Assembly: GCA_038373885.1 (NCBI GenBank)
Contig: JAWZYV010019980.1
Span: 930,001 to 994,000 of the forward strand
Direction: 5' to 3'
Source: Cheiracanthium punctorium
Taxonomy: Eukaryota > Arthropoda > Arachnida > Araneae > Cheiracanthiidae
Length of the DNA: 64,000 nt
Part shown: positions 24,302-35,723 of the stretch, piece by piece
Position numbering within the stretch: the first letter of the stretch is position 1
How the letters are laid out: each line of letters opens with the position of its first letter
The notes under the pieces: generated by a model
Databases searched by the model: none
Told to the model about the DNA's origin: nothing
What the model saw: the letters and a program-made list of their open reading frames with translations, nothing else
Translations under genes and position numbers: made by a program

Positions 24302-24519
24302 AAATGTGGTGACTCTCTCGCTAGAGTGAGCAGATAGCGCCTTCACCCTTACTCTAAGAGTGACATTGTCTCACTCTTGCAGTTAGGGTGACAGAATCCT
24401 ATCGATGAAGAGTCATAATGCAGTTTTCTCACTCTTATCTCACTCTATCTGGGATCATTTGCCGGTGACTTTTTGTAAGAGTGACAATGTCACTCTAAAT
24501 TTTTAAGAGAGCGGACTCC
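24302..24519 (-). repeat. Right terminal AGAGTG/CACTCT motif array
   Basis: AGAGTGA and TCACTCT recur in both orientations (for example CTAAGAGTGACATTGTCTCA from 24353), mirroring 12652-12939 and ending in the inverted 30-bp terminus. Confidence 0.75.
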
Positions 24520-25650
24520 GCATATAATCGCTGGAAAAATTATTTGCAATCCTCAGAAACACAATGATATTTAATGTTGCCATTCAAATGTTATATTAAT
24601 TAGGAGCTAAAGCGTAATAAAATCAGAACATCTGTTTCAGCTGTATTTTTAATTATGTAAAACCTATTGGACTCCTTGCGTATTTGCCACCCATGTCGAT
24701 TTTTCGTAATTTGGCGACTTGCTTATATGTATAGTTAATAATTAGCTCTAAGAAAACAGTACTTTATAAGTTTTCTTTGATAAAAACTACGGAACAGCTA
24801 GGATAGCTTGCCACACATGGCGATTTTTCATTATTTGGCGATTTACACATGCTCACAACCTATAATTACTGCTCATGTAAGGTTCCCGGAAAACCGTTAT
24901 CCATATTTTCATATGCATAATCCTTTGCAGATTGGCGTATTTAGCACCACGAATTATATCATCTCACCGCGCTGGCGAATATCCAAAGTGTACTATAACT
25001 GCTATAATGGCATAGTTCACGCCACCAAATATGTCTACTCATAGAAAATACTCCAGCTGGACCTAACCGGCTTCAAATAATCTGAATTTTTATTATTTTT
25101 CATTTTCAAGATATTGGGTTCTAACATTTTTGAATTCGCGGTTTAGATTCATCCTGCTTGGAAAGATACCATTTTGTCAGATCGTACCTAATGCCAAGAT
25201 GGCGCTTTTAAAATCAGTTACAATTAGTTATTCTCTTTTGGAAAAACGAATAATCGCTAATTCTAAACTCCTATTGTCTAAACGAACTTACTATTTGAAA
25301 ATTGTCAACTTTGTGTAACACACTTTTCTAATTTATTTCATATACTTTTTGATTTGGCGTAAAATAGGTGTAATTCTACATTATGTTTGTGAATTTTACC
25401 CGATTCTACATACTTGGAATTGCTTTGTTGCAAAGGAATGAATGATTTTATGCCAAATCTGGCAACCATTATGTTTTATTTTTCATTTTTTTTATTAATA
25501 TCTTCTAAAATAATTCGATTTTCGAAATTTAAGTCAACTTATCAGGTTCTTCGAATTTTTCCAAATCCGTGGACATGTTTCTCGAAATTCAAATCCCCAC
25601 GGTTTAGGAGAAGATAAGCAAACAAACTATCGACAGCGCCAGCAGCGGCC
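24520..25650. other. AT-rich DNA without a supported gene
   Basis: Short + strand frames (24808, 25130, 25414) have no splice support or domain. The words CCACACATGGCGATTTTTC and CCACCCATGTCGATTTTTC near 24810 and 24690 suggest a short diverged duplication. Confidence 0.5.
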
Positions 25651-25888
25651 TTTTTTTTTTTTTTTTTTTTTTAGAATAGAGAGATACATAACATGTGCGG
25701 AACGAGTAATATTTATTTTGAGTTTCATAGTTTATCCACTCAAACTCCTTCATTCTTTTACGTTCCCGAAACAGCTCTACTTTGTCATGGTGTTTTACGG
25801 GTACCGCTGGATTCCTCTTGAGAAGAACTTTCCAACTTAAATGTTCTTGAGACTTTGATTTGGCTTTTAGACTAGAGTAGGCCGTCAT
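25651..25888 (-). pseudogene. Possible retrocopy or exon fragment ending in poly(A)
   Basis: On the - strand ATG at 25888-25886 opens a protein-like frame (MTAYSSLKAKSKSQEHLSWK, then VLLKRNPAVPVKHHDKVELF). It runs on through an AATAAA word into a 22-A tract (25672-25651). There is no stop before the A tract, so if it is a processed copy it is frameshifted or truncated. Alternatively it is a genuine first exon next to a chance A run. I do not recognise the protein. Confidence 0.3.
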
Positions 25889-26438
25889 TGTATTATTTAT
25901 TTTAATTTTTTACTTTAACACTATATATAATCACTATAACTATTTCACACTGTTTTACGCAATCGATAGGTCTTGAAACTAACGTAGATGATAGATATGT
26001 AGCTGCAATATCAAACTGTATTCCCCGATTTTGTTATCATCAGTTTTCTAAATTGCCTCCCACTATGGAATCGATTTTAAAGTCCCTGTATATACAGTCC
26101 CTCAATTTTCGGATTGATTCCATGAGATTGTTTTTTGCTTGGTCAGTGTTTATAAAATCTTCAAAAGGATTTTCAATTCTTTTAACACTCGAAAAAGGGA
26201 AGAAGAAAAAAAAATCCAGCAAATTCTCCAACGGAAAAGTGGGGCCCATGGGGCTCTTTTACGGCGCAAGGGACCCCTTGCTTTACGGCTTCGTTAGCGT
26301 TAACGACTCTGCGAAGATTTTAAAGAGGGGAGAATCGGCGAGAAACGACCGCAGTTATAGAAATCTACGCATGCAGCCGATTCCATGAGTTTGGCAGAGA
26401 TAGTCCGAACCCGAATATTAATTTCGGTAAAAGCGCTA
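25889..26438. other. Intergenic DNA
   Basis: A frame at 26053-26388 passes through an A-rich patch and has no recognisable domain. GC content rises toward 26500. Confidence 0.45.
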
Positions 26439-26603
26439 TTAAAAGTGGTGGCGCCACTGTTCTTTCCTTCACATTAGCAGAGGAAGAGTGTAAACGGCAT
26501 TATCCAAGTCGGTGAGGTTCGCCGACAGCTACGATTAGAGCCATAGATGAAGTGTCTCCATAATCACTTTTTGTTGATGCAGAACTGCGTTTTCACCATC
26601 GAA

Positions 26604-27023
26604 TTAACCCTTTGAGGCGCAACCCTTTCCCAATGCTGAAAAAAGGGCAGCCGTTGCCATCGCTCGACTTAACTACCAGCAAGATGGCGGACGATCGAAA
26701 CGTTCATCGCGTGCCACAGATCTAGAGACTTTTTTGACACAGCTGGCTGTGCGCGGGCAACGGCTGCCCTTTTTTCAGCATTGGGCAGTCTATCCAGCTG
26801 TTCTCGCATTCTTCCATTTTTAGCAGATGTCAGTGCTGTTTAAAAATAATCGTGACCATTTTTTTTACGGGAAATGACGTGCTAAAAAGTAAAGGATTCT
26901 CGTGGAGCTATGTCACCCGCGTCTATTTTTATAGAAATCAAATATATTCTTCGTGACTCGCAACAGTCAAAACGTCAGAGTTGGGTGTTCCCAGAGCGGG
27001 AACACTGCGCGTTAAAGGGTTAA
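26604..27023 (-). mobile_element. piggyBac-type palindromic MITE, copy A
   Basis: TTAA at both ends. Terminal words are CCCTTTGAGGCGCA and, inverted from the other end, CCCTTTAACGCGCA. TTAA duplication with CCC termini is the piggyBac signature. Contains one AAGATGGCGGACGATCG arm and a collapsed second arm. No transposase is encoded. Confidence 0.85.
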
Positions 27024-27055
27024 AAGTGGAGGCGTCACTGTTCTTTCCTTTAGAT

Positions 27056-27716
27056 CAGGGATGGGCAAACTACGGCCCGCCGGAAGGTTTTATCCGGACT
27101 GCGGATAGAATTTTAATTTGCCGGTCCGACGGAAATTAAAAGAACATATATATTTATATATTATATATATATATCCTTTTCTACTTTGTTTAAATATTAT
27201 TTTTTTCTTCCTTTTTTTCAAACTGATGATCTTTTTACTTTCTCTATTTTTGTTCTACAAAACATAAACCGACGGCTTTCAATCGGTAAAGTGTTAAAAG
27301 TGGAAGTTCTTTGTTAATTATGGCTGTAGACTGGCACCAACAAACGTTATTATCATTTTTAAAGCATAATAACACTATTTTCTTATGAGATTTTCTAAAT
27401 CGTGTTTAGTTCTAGCATCTAGTGGGTAGAAAAGTAAATAAAAGTGTTTGAAAGCAAAACGAAATAATTCAGGAAAGATCATGTGGAAAAAAAAAAAAAA
27501 AAAAATTCTAATACCCGAGCTACACTCTGGATAATCCAGAATGGAACGTTTTACCTGCCCGAGCTCAGCTCGGACAAATCCGGTAAGGGGTTAACATATT
27601 TAAATTGTAATACTTGTATATTGTTTTTAAAATTTTCGAAAAATTTATCTTGACCTGCCAAACTTTTTTTTTTTTTTCGATTTTGGCCCGCGAGCGAAAA
27701 AGTTTGCCCATCCCTG
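27056..27716. mobile_element. Non-autonomous hAT element
   Basis: Termini CAGGGATGGGCAAACT and AGTTTGCCCATCCCTG are perfect inverted repeats, flanked by CTTTAGAT at 27048-27055 and 27717-27724. The 661-bp interior has TA runs, an A run at about 27487-27504 and a CCGAGCT/AGCTCGG palindrome near 27556, but no transposase. Confidence 0.95.
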
Positions 27717-28051
27717 CTTTAGATTAACGGAGGAAGAGTGTAAACAACATTATCCAAGTCGGTGAGGTTCGCCGACAGCTACGATTAGAGCCATAGATGA
27801 AGTGTCTCCATAATCACTTTTTGTTGATGCAGAACTCCCTTTTCACCATCGAATTAAATCGGAAGATAGAGATAACATCGCAAATTGTTTTATACCTTTC
27901 TTAATTTCGTCTGCACGTGTTAAGTCGAATGTTTTAATTAATTTTTTTAAACTCCCTTCTCTAATCCACTGCAAATCCCACATCCTCCTTTGTTTTATGA
28001 TTAGAACATGGATTACGATTGGAATCGTTTATGAGGTTAGTTAATTAGTAA

Positions 28052-28217
28052 CAGGGGCGTAGCCAAGGGGGGGGGTTAGGGGGGTCATAACCCCCATGAG
28101 GAATTTTTTGCCATACAAAATGTATATTCTTCACTACATTGTCACACCCACGTATACATATATATGAGTTGTAGTAGTCGTAACCCCCCCCATGAAAAAT
28201 TTCTGGCTACGCCCCTG
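28052..28217. mobile_element. hAT-type MITE (CAGGGGCGTAGCCA family), copy 1
   Basis: CAGGGGCGTAGCCA and TGGCTACGCCCCTG ends, with flanks ATTAGTAA and GTTAGTAA (7 of 8). The interior has a G run, GCCATACAAAATGTATATTC and a C run. Confidence 0.85.
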
Positions 28218-28426
28218 GTTAGTAATGATTTTATTCGGAAATATTTTAAGCTTTTTCTAGAAGACTTCTTTTGTAAACCAAAATGTTCTGCAAACTGCTT
28301 TAGAGTTTTGATCTTTCTTTTTTATAATGAGCGAGAATAGGACTGATATCAGGTTTTTATCCTGGTGAAAAACGCATGAATTTTCTGTTATTGAAGCATT
28401 TCATGCTGCTCCTCTGAACTGCGGAT

Positions 28427-28480
28427 CAAGGCCGTAGCCAGGATTTTTTTTCGGGGGGGGACACAATATGTACGCTCATT
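28427..28480 (+). mobile_element. One end of a CAAGGCCGTAGCC repeat
   Basis: CAAGGCCGTAGCCAGG followed by a T run and G run is a typical MITE terminus. The matching far end is not found nearby. The same end type, inverted, is at about 32224-32311. Confidence 0.4.
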
Positions 28481-28664
28481 ATACCTATGTTCATACATAT
28501 ATCATGTATGTATGTGTGTATATAAAACTATTAAAATATTTTCTTGAAATTAAAAAAAAAATTCTTAAACTTTTAAATATTTTTTTATTTATTTTAATTT
28601 TTCTCTGATAACTTTTAGTCACTGCCATTGTCATAAATTGTGCTTCATAAGAGAAATTCTAAGC

Positions 28665-28818
28665 CATGGGTGTCGGCAGCATAGGGCAAGGGGGCAATGC
28701 CCCCCTGTATTTTTGTATACAGTGTTTTTCTTTGCTTTTTTGTTCTTTCCAACATGGTAACCATACGTTGAAGTAGTCTTTGCCCCCCCCCTTGGGAAAT
28801 ATTCTGTCGGCGCCCATG
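28665..28818. mobile_element. hAT-type MITE (CATGGGTGTCGGC family)
   Basis: Left CATGGGTGTCGGC and right GTCGGCGCCCATG are inverted. Flanks TTCTAAGC and AACTAAGC agree at 6 of 8 bases. Confidence 0.6.
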
Positions 28819-28874
28819 AACTAAGCCACTACCTCCTCCAACCTAACCCTGATTTCTACCAAAAAAATATTTTA

Positions 28875-29027
28875 CCGTGAAACCTCCTAAAGTTGGACAC
28901 TTGCGGGTTCCCTCAAAATTTGGCCAATTTACTTATAGAGGTACATTTCAGTGTAATGTAATTGGAACATTCGTCCTTCAGAAATTGCCTCAACTTATGG
29001 GGGTGTCCCACTTGGGAGGTTTCACTG
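28875..29027. mobile_element. MITE of the GTTGGACAC family, short copy
   Basis: CCGTGAAACCTCCTAAAGTT at left and, inverted from the right, CAGTGAAACCTCCCAAGTG. TA precedes the left end. The 153-bp interior is non-coding. Confidence 0.7.
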
Positions 29028-29332
29028 TTTCTGGCCATATCCTGAGATTGAAATAGACTCACAATAAATAACTGGAGCAAGAAGAATTTTTGCAAGTGGC
29101 AGCCAAACCTGTTTAAAGATAAGTGTAACAATTAGCTGGCTTGAAGATGAATCGGAATTGATATTAATTACAATGTCGAAGACATTTTTTCTTTCGGGGG
29201 GGGGGGTGATGGACATAATCTAAAAGAAACATAACAAATCTGGTTACATAATCTAGAAGAAGAAATTATTTTGATTAAGAAAACTCCAGATGATACATTA
29301 ATTTTATTCTTCTTGGGACCAAAGCATATTTA
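29028..29332. other. DNA downstream of the hAT gene relic
   Basis: A G run at 29197-29206 suggests another GC-rich repeat fragment. Nothing else is supported. Confidence 0.4.
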
Positions 29333-29748
29333 TCAATAACATTTTTTTTCATTTACGACAATATCACTCTCATCCCCTGTGCTATTTCTGAGGTAAGTTT
29401 TTAGGGTTGAAAAGGATCGTTCAACGGAGGCGGTTGTTACAGGTAGAACAGCTAGAAGCTGAAGCAGGATTGATGCTTGAAAAACATCACTGTTGCACTC
29501 CTGGAGTGCATATTTAGGCACATCGGTGGTTTTCTGGCAACTGATTTCTTCCATTTGAGTACAAACGGGTCCCACTCCCCTTCTATTACAGAAAAGTTTT
29601 TATGTTTTAAATCCTCCATCTAAGTGCTGGTTCTATATCTTTAAATGACTTTTGGATGCAGTGCTGCTGCATTACATTGTGAAGAGCAACAATTTCATTT
29701 TTGTGTGCTGTGAAGCGCTCTGTTAATGGTACTACTAATTCCTCCAAA

Positions 29749-29860
29749 TCTATATATATAAAATTAGACTTTTGTCTGTACATTTCTTGAATTCAAAAAT
29801 ACGATTTCTATCTGTTTCAAGCACCTGGGAATCCGGTGCGACCCTCAAAAAAAAAGTTTG

Positions 29861-29891
<31 letters not shown>

Positions 29892-31063
29892 GTGACGCTT
29901 TTTTTGTTCAATCATCACGTAAAAACGACTGAAGCGAATGATATGAAATTGGGTGTTATGATAGGTGGTCACTCAACTTAAACGAGGCGTCGAATCGTAG
30001 ACGTCGAATTTTTAAAAAATCTTGATTAGATTTTCAGATTTTGCGAAAATCGTTTCAAACTGCGTAAATTTGTGTTCGAGCATCACGTAAGAACAACTAA
30101 ACCGATTGAAATGAATTTTGGTATCATGATTGGTGGTCACTCAACTTAAATCATAGGCGTCGAATTTTTAAAGAATCTTGATTAGATTTTCAGATTTTGT
30201 GAAAATCCTTTCAAACTGCGTAAATTTGCGTTCGCACATCACGTAATAACTGCAAAGCTGAAAAAATGGTATTTGGTGAAAAGATAGGTGGTCCACCTTA
30301 AACTATAAGCATCTAAAAAAAAAAAAAAAAAAAATCAGATTTGGGATTTTGCGAAAATCGTTTGAAACTGAGTGAATTTTTGTTCACGCATTACGTAATA
30401 ACGTCTAAAGCGAATGATATGAAATTTGGTTACATGATAGGTTGTTGCTCAACATAAAGTATAGGTGTTCAATTTTTTAAACATTTTTATTAGATTTTGA
30501 GATTTTGTGAAAATTCGCCCGAAATGCGGTTATATTTCTTCAAGCATCGCGTAATAACGACTAATACGAAATTTGCTGATATGATAGGTTGTTGCTAATC
30601 TTAATTTATAGGTGTTGAATTTTTAAAATAGCTTGGTTACATTTTGAGATTTTGTGAAAATCGTTTTAAAATACTGAAATTTTTGTTCCAGCATCACGAA
30701 ATAAAGAATGCAGGGAATGAAACGATTTTTGGTGACTTGATAGGTTGTCACTCAACTTAAATACTAGGCTTTCAATTTTTCAAAAATGTTGATTAGATTT
30801 TGAGATTTTGCGAAAATTATTTCAATATTCGTAAATATTCGTTCGCGCATCACATTATTAGGACTAAAGCGAATGAAATGATATTACTTAATCACTCTCT
30901 AACCTGTAATATTTTAACAATACATAAAAGTTATAACTTCGCTTTCTTTACTTTGGCAACATACTACATCCATTCTGTGTACTCCTGCAATGCTGACGAA
31001 AGTTCTTGCTTTTTAGAAATTTTCATTAAGTACTAACCCGTCAACGACGGGTACTTCAGCTAG
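29749..31063 (+). mobile_element. Helitron-like non-autonomous element
   Basis: Starts TCTATATATATAAAATTAGA after an A and ends CTAG before a T, the expected A|T insertion. Nine bases before the CTAG is a 6-bp hairpin CCCGTC-AAC-GACGGG (31037-31051). hAT coding sequence continues on both sides. The interior is built of about seven diverged direct repeats with a period near 155 bp. No Rep/helicase is encoded. Confidence 0.85.
29910..31000 (+). repeat. Internal tandem repeats of the Helitron, period about 155 bp
   Basis: Unit starts such as CATCACGTAA recur near 29915, 30078, 30237, 30389, 30544, 30692 and 30848. Each is followed by AGCGAATGATATGAAAT-like text and TTAGATTTTGAGATTTTG. Confidence 0.8.
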
Positions 31064-32223
31064 TACGGAATAAAAACTGATTCTAATATTCCTCAGGAGA
31101 GCTGCTAGGATAGTTTTCTCGATGTCTCTGAGAACCAACTCGATGGGGTAAATCTGATATAATTCCGAAGCTACCAGCCTATATATTTGCTTTTGAAAAA
31201 AAATTCCTAAATTATTCTTCGGCATTCTTTCTCATACTTGAAAATTTTTCTATCACTAAATCCACTCTTTCAAGTGCAATATGGCGATCGACCTGCTGGG
31301 TCTGCAAATATTTGGAGAGTGAGTGAGTTATACCTAATTATTTTTCGGAAATTATTAATCCAATGAGAAAATCATAGGAGCAAATATTTTTGTGCAACGC
31401 AGACGCTCTTGCAGTATCATTAGAATTTCCGTGGTTATCTATAATATTTTCTAGGGCTTGATTTATTTGAAGAATAGTATCAGCAAAACGTGCAACAGCT
31501 TTGTGCCTTTCGGCCCATCGCGTCTCGCATTACCGTTTTAGAGTTGACACTTTAGATTTACCACTTCCTTTTAATTCCTCTCTTAAAATATGAGCACCTT
31601 TTGCCGAAGAACGGAAAATGTGCATGTTTCTGATATCGTCCTCAAAACGTTTCTTATACATTTTCACCTAAGAGGACCCAGCCAGAGAAAGGTTCAAACA
31701 GTGAGAAACGCACTGTTTGAATCTTTCAATCAGTGCTTGAACTCCCTTAAACTGTCCTTTCATGCTGTTAGCACCGTCATACCCTTGACCTCTAAGTAAA
31801 GAGATATCTAAACAAATTTCAAGAATACTAGATTGAATTATTTCAGCCAAACTGTTTCCGGTTTAATCAAAAACTGGGACAAACTTTAAAAAATTTTCTC
31901 GCATTTTGCATTCCCCAGTGTCAATCTATCGAATGCACAAAGAGGTTGTTCCATCTTTCTTATGTCTAGTTTCATCGGCTAATACGGAAAAATATTTTAC
32001 TTTTAAACTTCTACTTATTGTTTGTGATCATATGCCTTCACCTATTAAACTAATTAAGTCATTCTGGGCTGTAGGACTTGTATATAAGGCATCATTTCCC
32101 GATGATAAACATGTTCATCAAGGACTTTGTCTCCGCATTTTATTCTGTACCGAATCAGAGCTATAAAATTTCTATCATTATGTTTAGGCTCCTCCAAACA
32201 TATTCGTCCATAATCAGCTGTTC

Positions 32224-32311
32224 CACTTAAGGCAGTTAAAAAAAAAAGATAAATTTCGGGGGGGGGGGATGCTCGGGCCCGTCGGGCCCCTCCCCTGCCT
32301 ACGGCCTTGCT
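32224..32311 (-). mobile_element. MITE fragment inserted by the hAT relic
   Basis: Inverted, it begins CAAGGCCGTAGGCAGGGG and runs to a C run and T run. It has the same end type as 28427. It interrupts or abuts the 5' part of the transposase relic. The partner end is not seen. Confidence 0.4.
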
Positions 32312-32690
32312 GCCGATCAATGACTTAAAAATGAGACCTAGAAAATTAAGGCAATACATACCGGATTTTGAAGACTTCTATGAAGGCATTCTGCAATGGT
32401 CGACATATACGGCATAACAGCTGGATGTAGATGTCGGAGATTTTTAATGAAAACATTATGGGGGAATATTTTTGTATGTCAATGTAATCACAAGGCATAA
32501 CAATATGATGAAATGTAAAATAAAGCTTTTATTTTATTTATTTATTTATTTTGTTCTTTTAAGAGTAATACCTTTATACTACTAAAACCGCCCAAATCTT
32601 GAATTTTGATTTCTCAGATGATGGATGAATTTTATATTCAATCATATCCTCAAATATTCCTTCAAGCCTTGTCTTTGAAAACGTTACAAT

Positions 32691-32736
<46 letters not shown>

Positions 32737-33478
32737 TCAAGCAGTCAAATCTTTCAACAGAAAATCAGTTTGTGTCTCCTGTAAAGTTTTAATTTTCAGA
32801 CTTGAGTCCTTTTCGAAATTTACAATTCAATTAAAATATTAAAAAATAAATATTATTAAAAAATTAAATAGTTATATTAACAGAAGAAAATGTGTGCAAT
32901 CATTTTTAAATTCAAGACAATTACAATTTAGATAATTATTATTGTCTTACTAACATGAAAATTAAACATGTATAGCACGCATTGAAAAAATTTAATATTA
33001 ATAAAAAAATTAAGAAGCCCAGTCTACTTTTGCATATTTTTTCTTTGTTTGGATATATGCCGATAAGTATTTGCTTATAGTCCTTGTAGCAAAATCTTCT
33101 GACTAACCACAGTGAATGGCATTTCTGATTTTCTGCCGCTTCTCTGAAGTGTATGTTAATAGTAGTCTGGTGTCAATAGTTCCAGTTTTAAACAGCAGAA
33201 CACATTCTTCGGAGGTTTTGAAGACGTCGACGTTTCTGGAAAAAAACGGGGCTATAAGAAAAGAATGATCTCCTTTTCATTTATCAAGAGTCGGAAGTGT
33301 TGACAAGATGTATTGAAAAGCAGCGTATACTGGTCGTGCTCTTGTAGTCTTGAAAAAGACTCACGAGAGCGCGAATCATATGCACGTGAACAGCCCGAAG
33401 CAATGGTCAGAAATCTCCCTATGCATATGCCTCCAACATTTAGTTTAAAAATACAGGAACTTGTGTTACATTACATTT
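32312..33478. other. AT-rich DNA with a microsatellite
   Basis: (CA)n at 32692-32717 followed directly by about 20 A. The remainder has no supported gene. Confidence 0.6.
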
Positions 33479-33640
33479 AGAGGGAAAACTCCGTAAATTG
33501 AACACCTGCGGTTCCCGCAAATAGTGTGTAACTATAGAGATATGATTCCATACTATGGACACGTTCCGTTCCTCAGAAAGTGTCCAACTTAGGAAGGTGT
33601 CCAAGTTATGGGGGGATCTCCAACTTGGGAGGTTCCTCTG
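33479..33640. mobile_element. MITE of the GTTGGACAC family, third copy
   Basis: Contains ACACCTGCGGTTCCC, TATGGACACGTTCCGTTCC and CCAACTTGGGAGGTTCCTCTG in the same order as the 11545 copy. Ends are eroded. Confidence 0.65.
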
Positions 33641-35098
33641 TCATTGGATTTTCTAGAACACTGGTCCATGTGCCCAAGCGATAATCATAACCTATCACTG
33701 AACATCCAATAGATCCAAACCAATAGAATGCTTTCGCATTCTACTATTTTCCCCTCTGTTTTCCTTACTATTTGTTTTCACCGTTTTTAAATAAGATTTG
33801 CTTTTTGTAAAATATAGTTATTCTTCTGTTTATGTTATTCAACTTGAAGTGTTGTGGTATTCCTGATTAAATAAAAAATAGGAATCCCGACCCAACGTCT
33901 TCGAATGGTTAACTTTGGCCGAAACGAACATGAGAAAATTACAAAACAAAGAATGTTTATGTTCAACATTTGGTAAAAATTAATCATGTGGGCCCGTTTG
34001 GCCTTTTTTCTGTTCGCGTTTTTTCCGTTTGGCGTTTCTACCGTTCGCTTTTTTTCCGCACACCTTACTGAGTGAATCCAACCAACCACCTGCTTGACTT
34101 AGTATTGAGCACAAAACGCTCTCTTATTTTTAAATCCATAGCGTAGTAGAGAATTAATTAAGCCTTGATAGAGGTTTAGAAATTACAATTAGGCTAGGGA
34201 AAAAAAAAAAAATCGGCATGCCCCTTTTTTTTTCTTCCTCGACGCTATGTCAGTCATTTCTTCGACGTCAGGGTGACAGTTACCTGCAATACAAAGGTCC
34301 GTTTGTTTCTCTCCTTCTTTAGCCATGGTCTTGTGCCAAGAAAAATTACATAGCCAAGCTACTGTGTGAGGCAAGTCAAAAAAAAGAAGAAAGTCTTTTG
34401 ATTGTGCTTCATTGCTCAATAGCTTCTTGTACTTGCTTTAGGCTCATTAAAAGAAACGTTTTATGACTGTAGAGATATGAAAGAACATTTGAATTGGTTT
34501 TCAAAAATCGCAGTTTTTCAAAAATTAATATTAACGACACGCAAACAGGGGGGTCGTCCACAAATGATGCCTCATTCTTTTTCTTTATTTTTGAAACACC
34601 TCTCTCTCTCCCCTTATGTCACAAAGGAGCAATTTACTATGCCACACTTTATTTTTTGATTTTAGCGCCCCTCTTGGTGATTTTTTGAACTAACACTGAT
34701 GTTTCTTTTTCCTCCCTGAAGTCATGCGGTAGGGGGGGGGGGGTGTAGGTGGAGCCTCTCTCAACTAAAATATATTTACACTAAATAAAATGAGCTTTCA
34801 AATGATGATGGCATTTCATGCAACCGAAAATTGATATTCAAGCTTTGAAAAAAATAAATAAATAAAGATGCATCCGCTCTTGCCTGAAGTAGTAACTGAG
34901 AATGAAATAGTTGATTTTAGATAATCTGACTCATCCTCCTTTTTATTTATTTATTTTTATTTTTTTAGAAAAAATCTAATTTGAAAGTGATTTGGGGTAA
35001 AACTAAATGCGGGGACCAGAGCACATGCCTCACGTGCTTACAAAATAATGTGACCTTGCACTTCCCGTCATGTACGCATAATTTCACGAAATTAAAGA
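33641..35098. other. AT-rich DNA without a supported gene
   Basis: A short imperfect repeat of GTTCGCGTTTTTTCCGTTTG type lies at 33995-34065 and a G run at 34732-34742. Frames at 34189-34419 and 34477-34688 lack domains and splice signals. Confidence 0.5.
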
Positions 35099-35347
35099 CA
35101 CTGGCGGATCAAGAAATTTTTGGGGATTGATGCTAAATTTTGAAAAAAGCTTTTCACACAAACAAAATGTACAGTAAACCAAAATTTTAGCCAAAAAACC
35201 ATTATGCAAAAGTTTGGGAGGGGCTAAGTTAAAAAAAAGATACATTTTACCTATGTATAATAAAGCAGAATGTTACCCTATAGCAATTTCTTTTGGGGGA
35301 AGGGGGCTGAAGTCCCCTAGACCCTCTCTTGGATCCACTCCTCACTG
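35099..35347. mobile_element. hAT-type MITE (CAGTGGCGGATC family), older copy
   Basis: Starts CACTGGCGGATCAAG and ends GGATCCACTCCTCACTG. The interior (GGGAGGGGCTAAGT, ATAATAAAGCAGAATGTT, GGGGCTGAAGTCCCCTAG) aligns with the intact copy at 63719-63966. No flanking duplication is readable. Confidence 0.65.
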
Positions 35348-35723
35348 AAGCCTTCTCTCTCTAGAATTAAGAATATTGAACGAAAAGTTGGATATCTGCT
35401 TCGTTTACCCATGGGAAAAAGTTGCTGAATGTGACCTTTTTACCTTTGGTCAACTCTTGTTGCGATCTCTTATTTTTCCTCATGTAAATCGCACGTTCAT
35501 TTATAAGAGCACATGCATAACAAAGAAAAAAAACAGACAAGGAAATCCTCCACCATGTTTGCGCCTATGAAACAAAAAAAGATGAATAATAATAGTGGTG
35601 GCCGAGCGAAATACTTTTAGCCATCGGATAATATGCCATCCAGGGAAAAAGAAGTTTTAGCACTAGCGTGGCAAGAGCACTTGTGTTTCAAACGCGAGTG
35701 TGAACCGCATTCGGTTAAGTGGC

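Larger units (their letters stand above)
12652..24519. mobile_element. Giant (11.9 kb) terminal-inverted-repeat element of unassigned family
   Basis: The first 30 bases (GGAGTGCGCTCTCTTAATAA onward, 12652-12681) match the reverse complement of the last 30 (24490-24519) at 26 positions. Just inside each end lies about 270-300 bp rich in AGAGTG/CACTCT words. Further in, left 13310-14300 and right 20520-23030 are diverged inverted copies of an AATATTG-rich sequence. The interior holds a G-depleted tract, an AT-rich zone, and - strand exons between 24.3 and 19.4 kb. I could not read a target-site duplication, and I recognise no transposase, so the superfamily is open. Smaller MITEs sit inside at 12948, 17730 and 23691. 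The alternative is two separate inverted copies of a repeat bracketing unrelated DNA. Confidence 0.6.
26439..27857. repeat. Tandem 169-bp duplication split by two transposons
   Basis: Unit 1 is 26439-26607. Unit 2 is 27020-27055 plus 27725-27857 once the hAT element and its duplicated 8 bases are removed, and is also 169 bp. Both run from TTAAAAGTGG to CACCATCGAATTAA with few mismatches. A piggyBac-type MITE occupies the TTAA junction between them. Confidence 0.85.
29333..32210 (-). pseudogene. Broken hAT transposase gene (ZMYM1-like), split by a Helitron
   Basis: On the - strand, in order from high to low coordinates: NFIALIRYRIKCGDKVLDEH (about 32180-32120), the frameshifted ALYTSPTAQNDLISLIGEGI, RGQGYDGANSMKGQFKGVQA (about 31790-31730, the RGQ.YDGA..M motif), ETRWAERHKAVARFADTI near 31530-31450, DLEELVVPLTERFTAHKN near 29750-29690, and the C-terminal dimerisation motif LPVTTASVERSFSTLKTYLR near 29440-29380. 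These are hallmark blocks of ZMYM1-type hAT transposases. Frameshifts and stops separate the blocks and 29749-31063 is a later insertion, so the gene is dead. Confidence 0.85.

Noticed and set aside
26053..26388. 111-codon + strand frame
   Set aside because: It runs through a Lys-rich A tract, overlaps an open - strand frame, and shows no domain or splice signals.
29749..31063. CRISPR-like array because of the regular 155-bp repeats
   Set aside because: Repeats are long, diverged and without spacers; the ends are those of a Helitron and the DNA is from a eukaryote.
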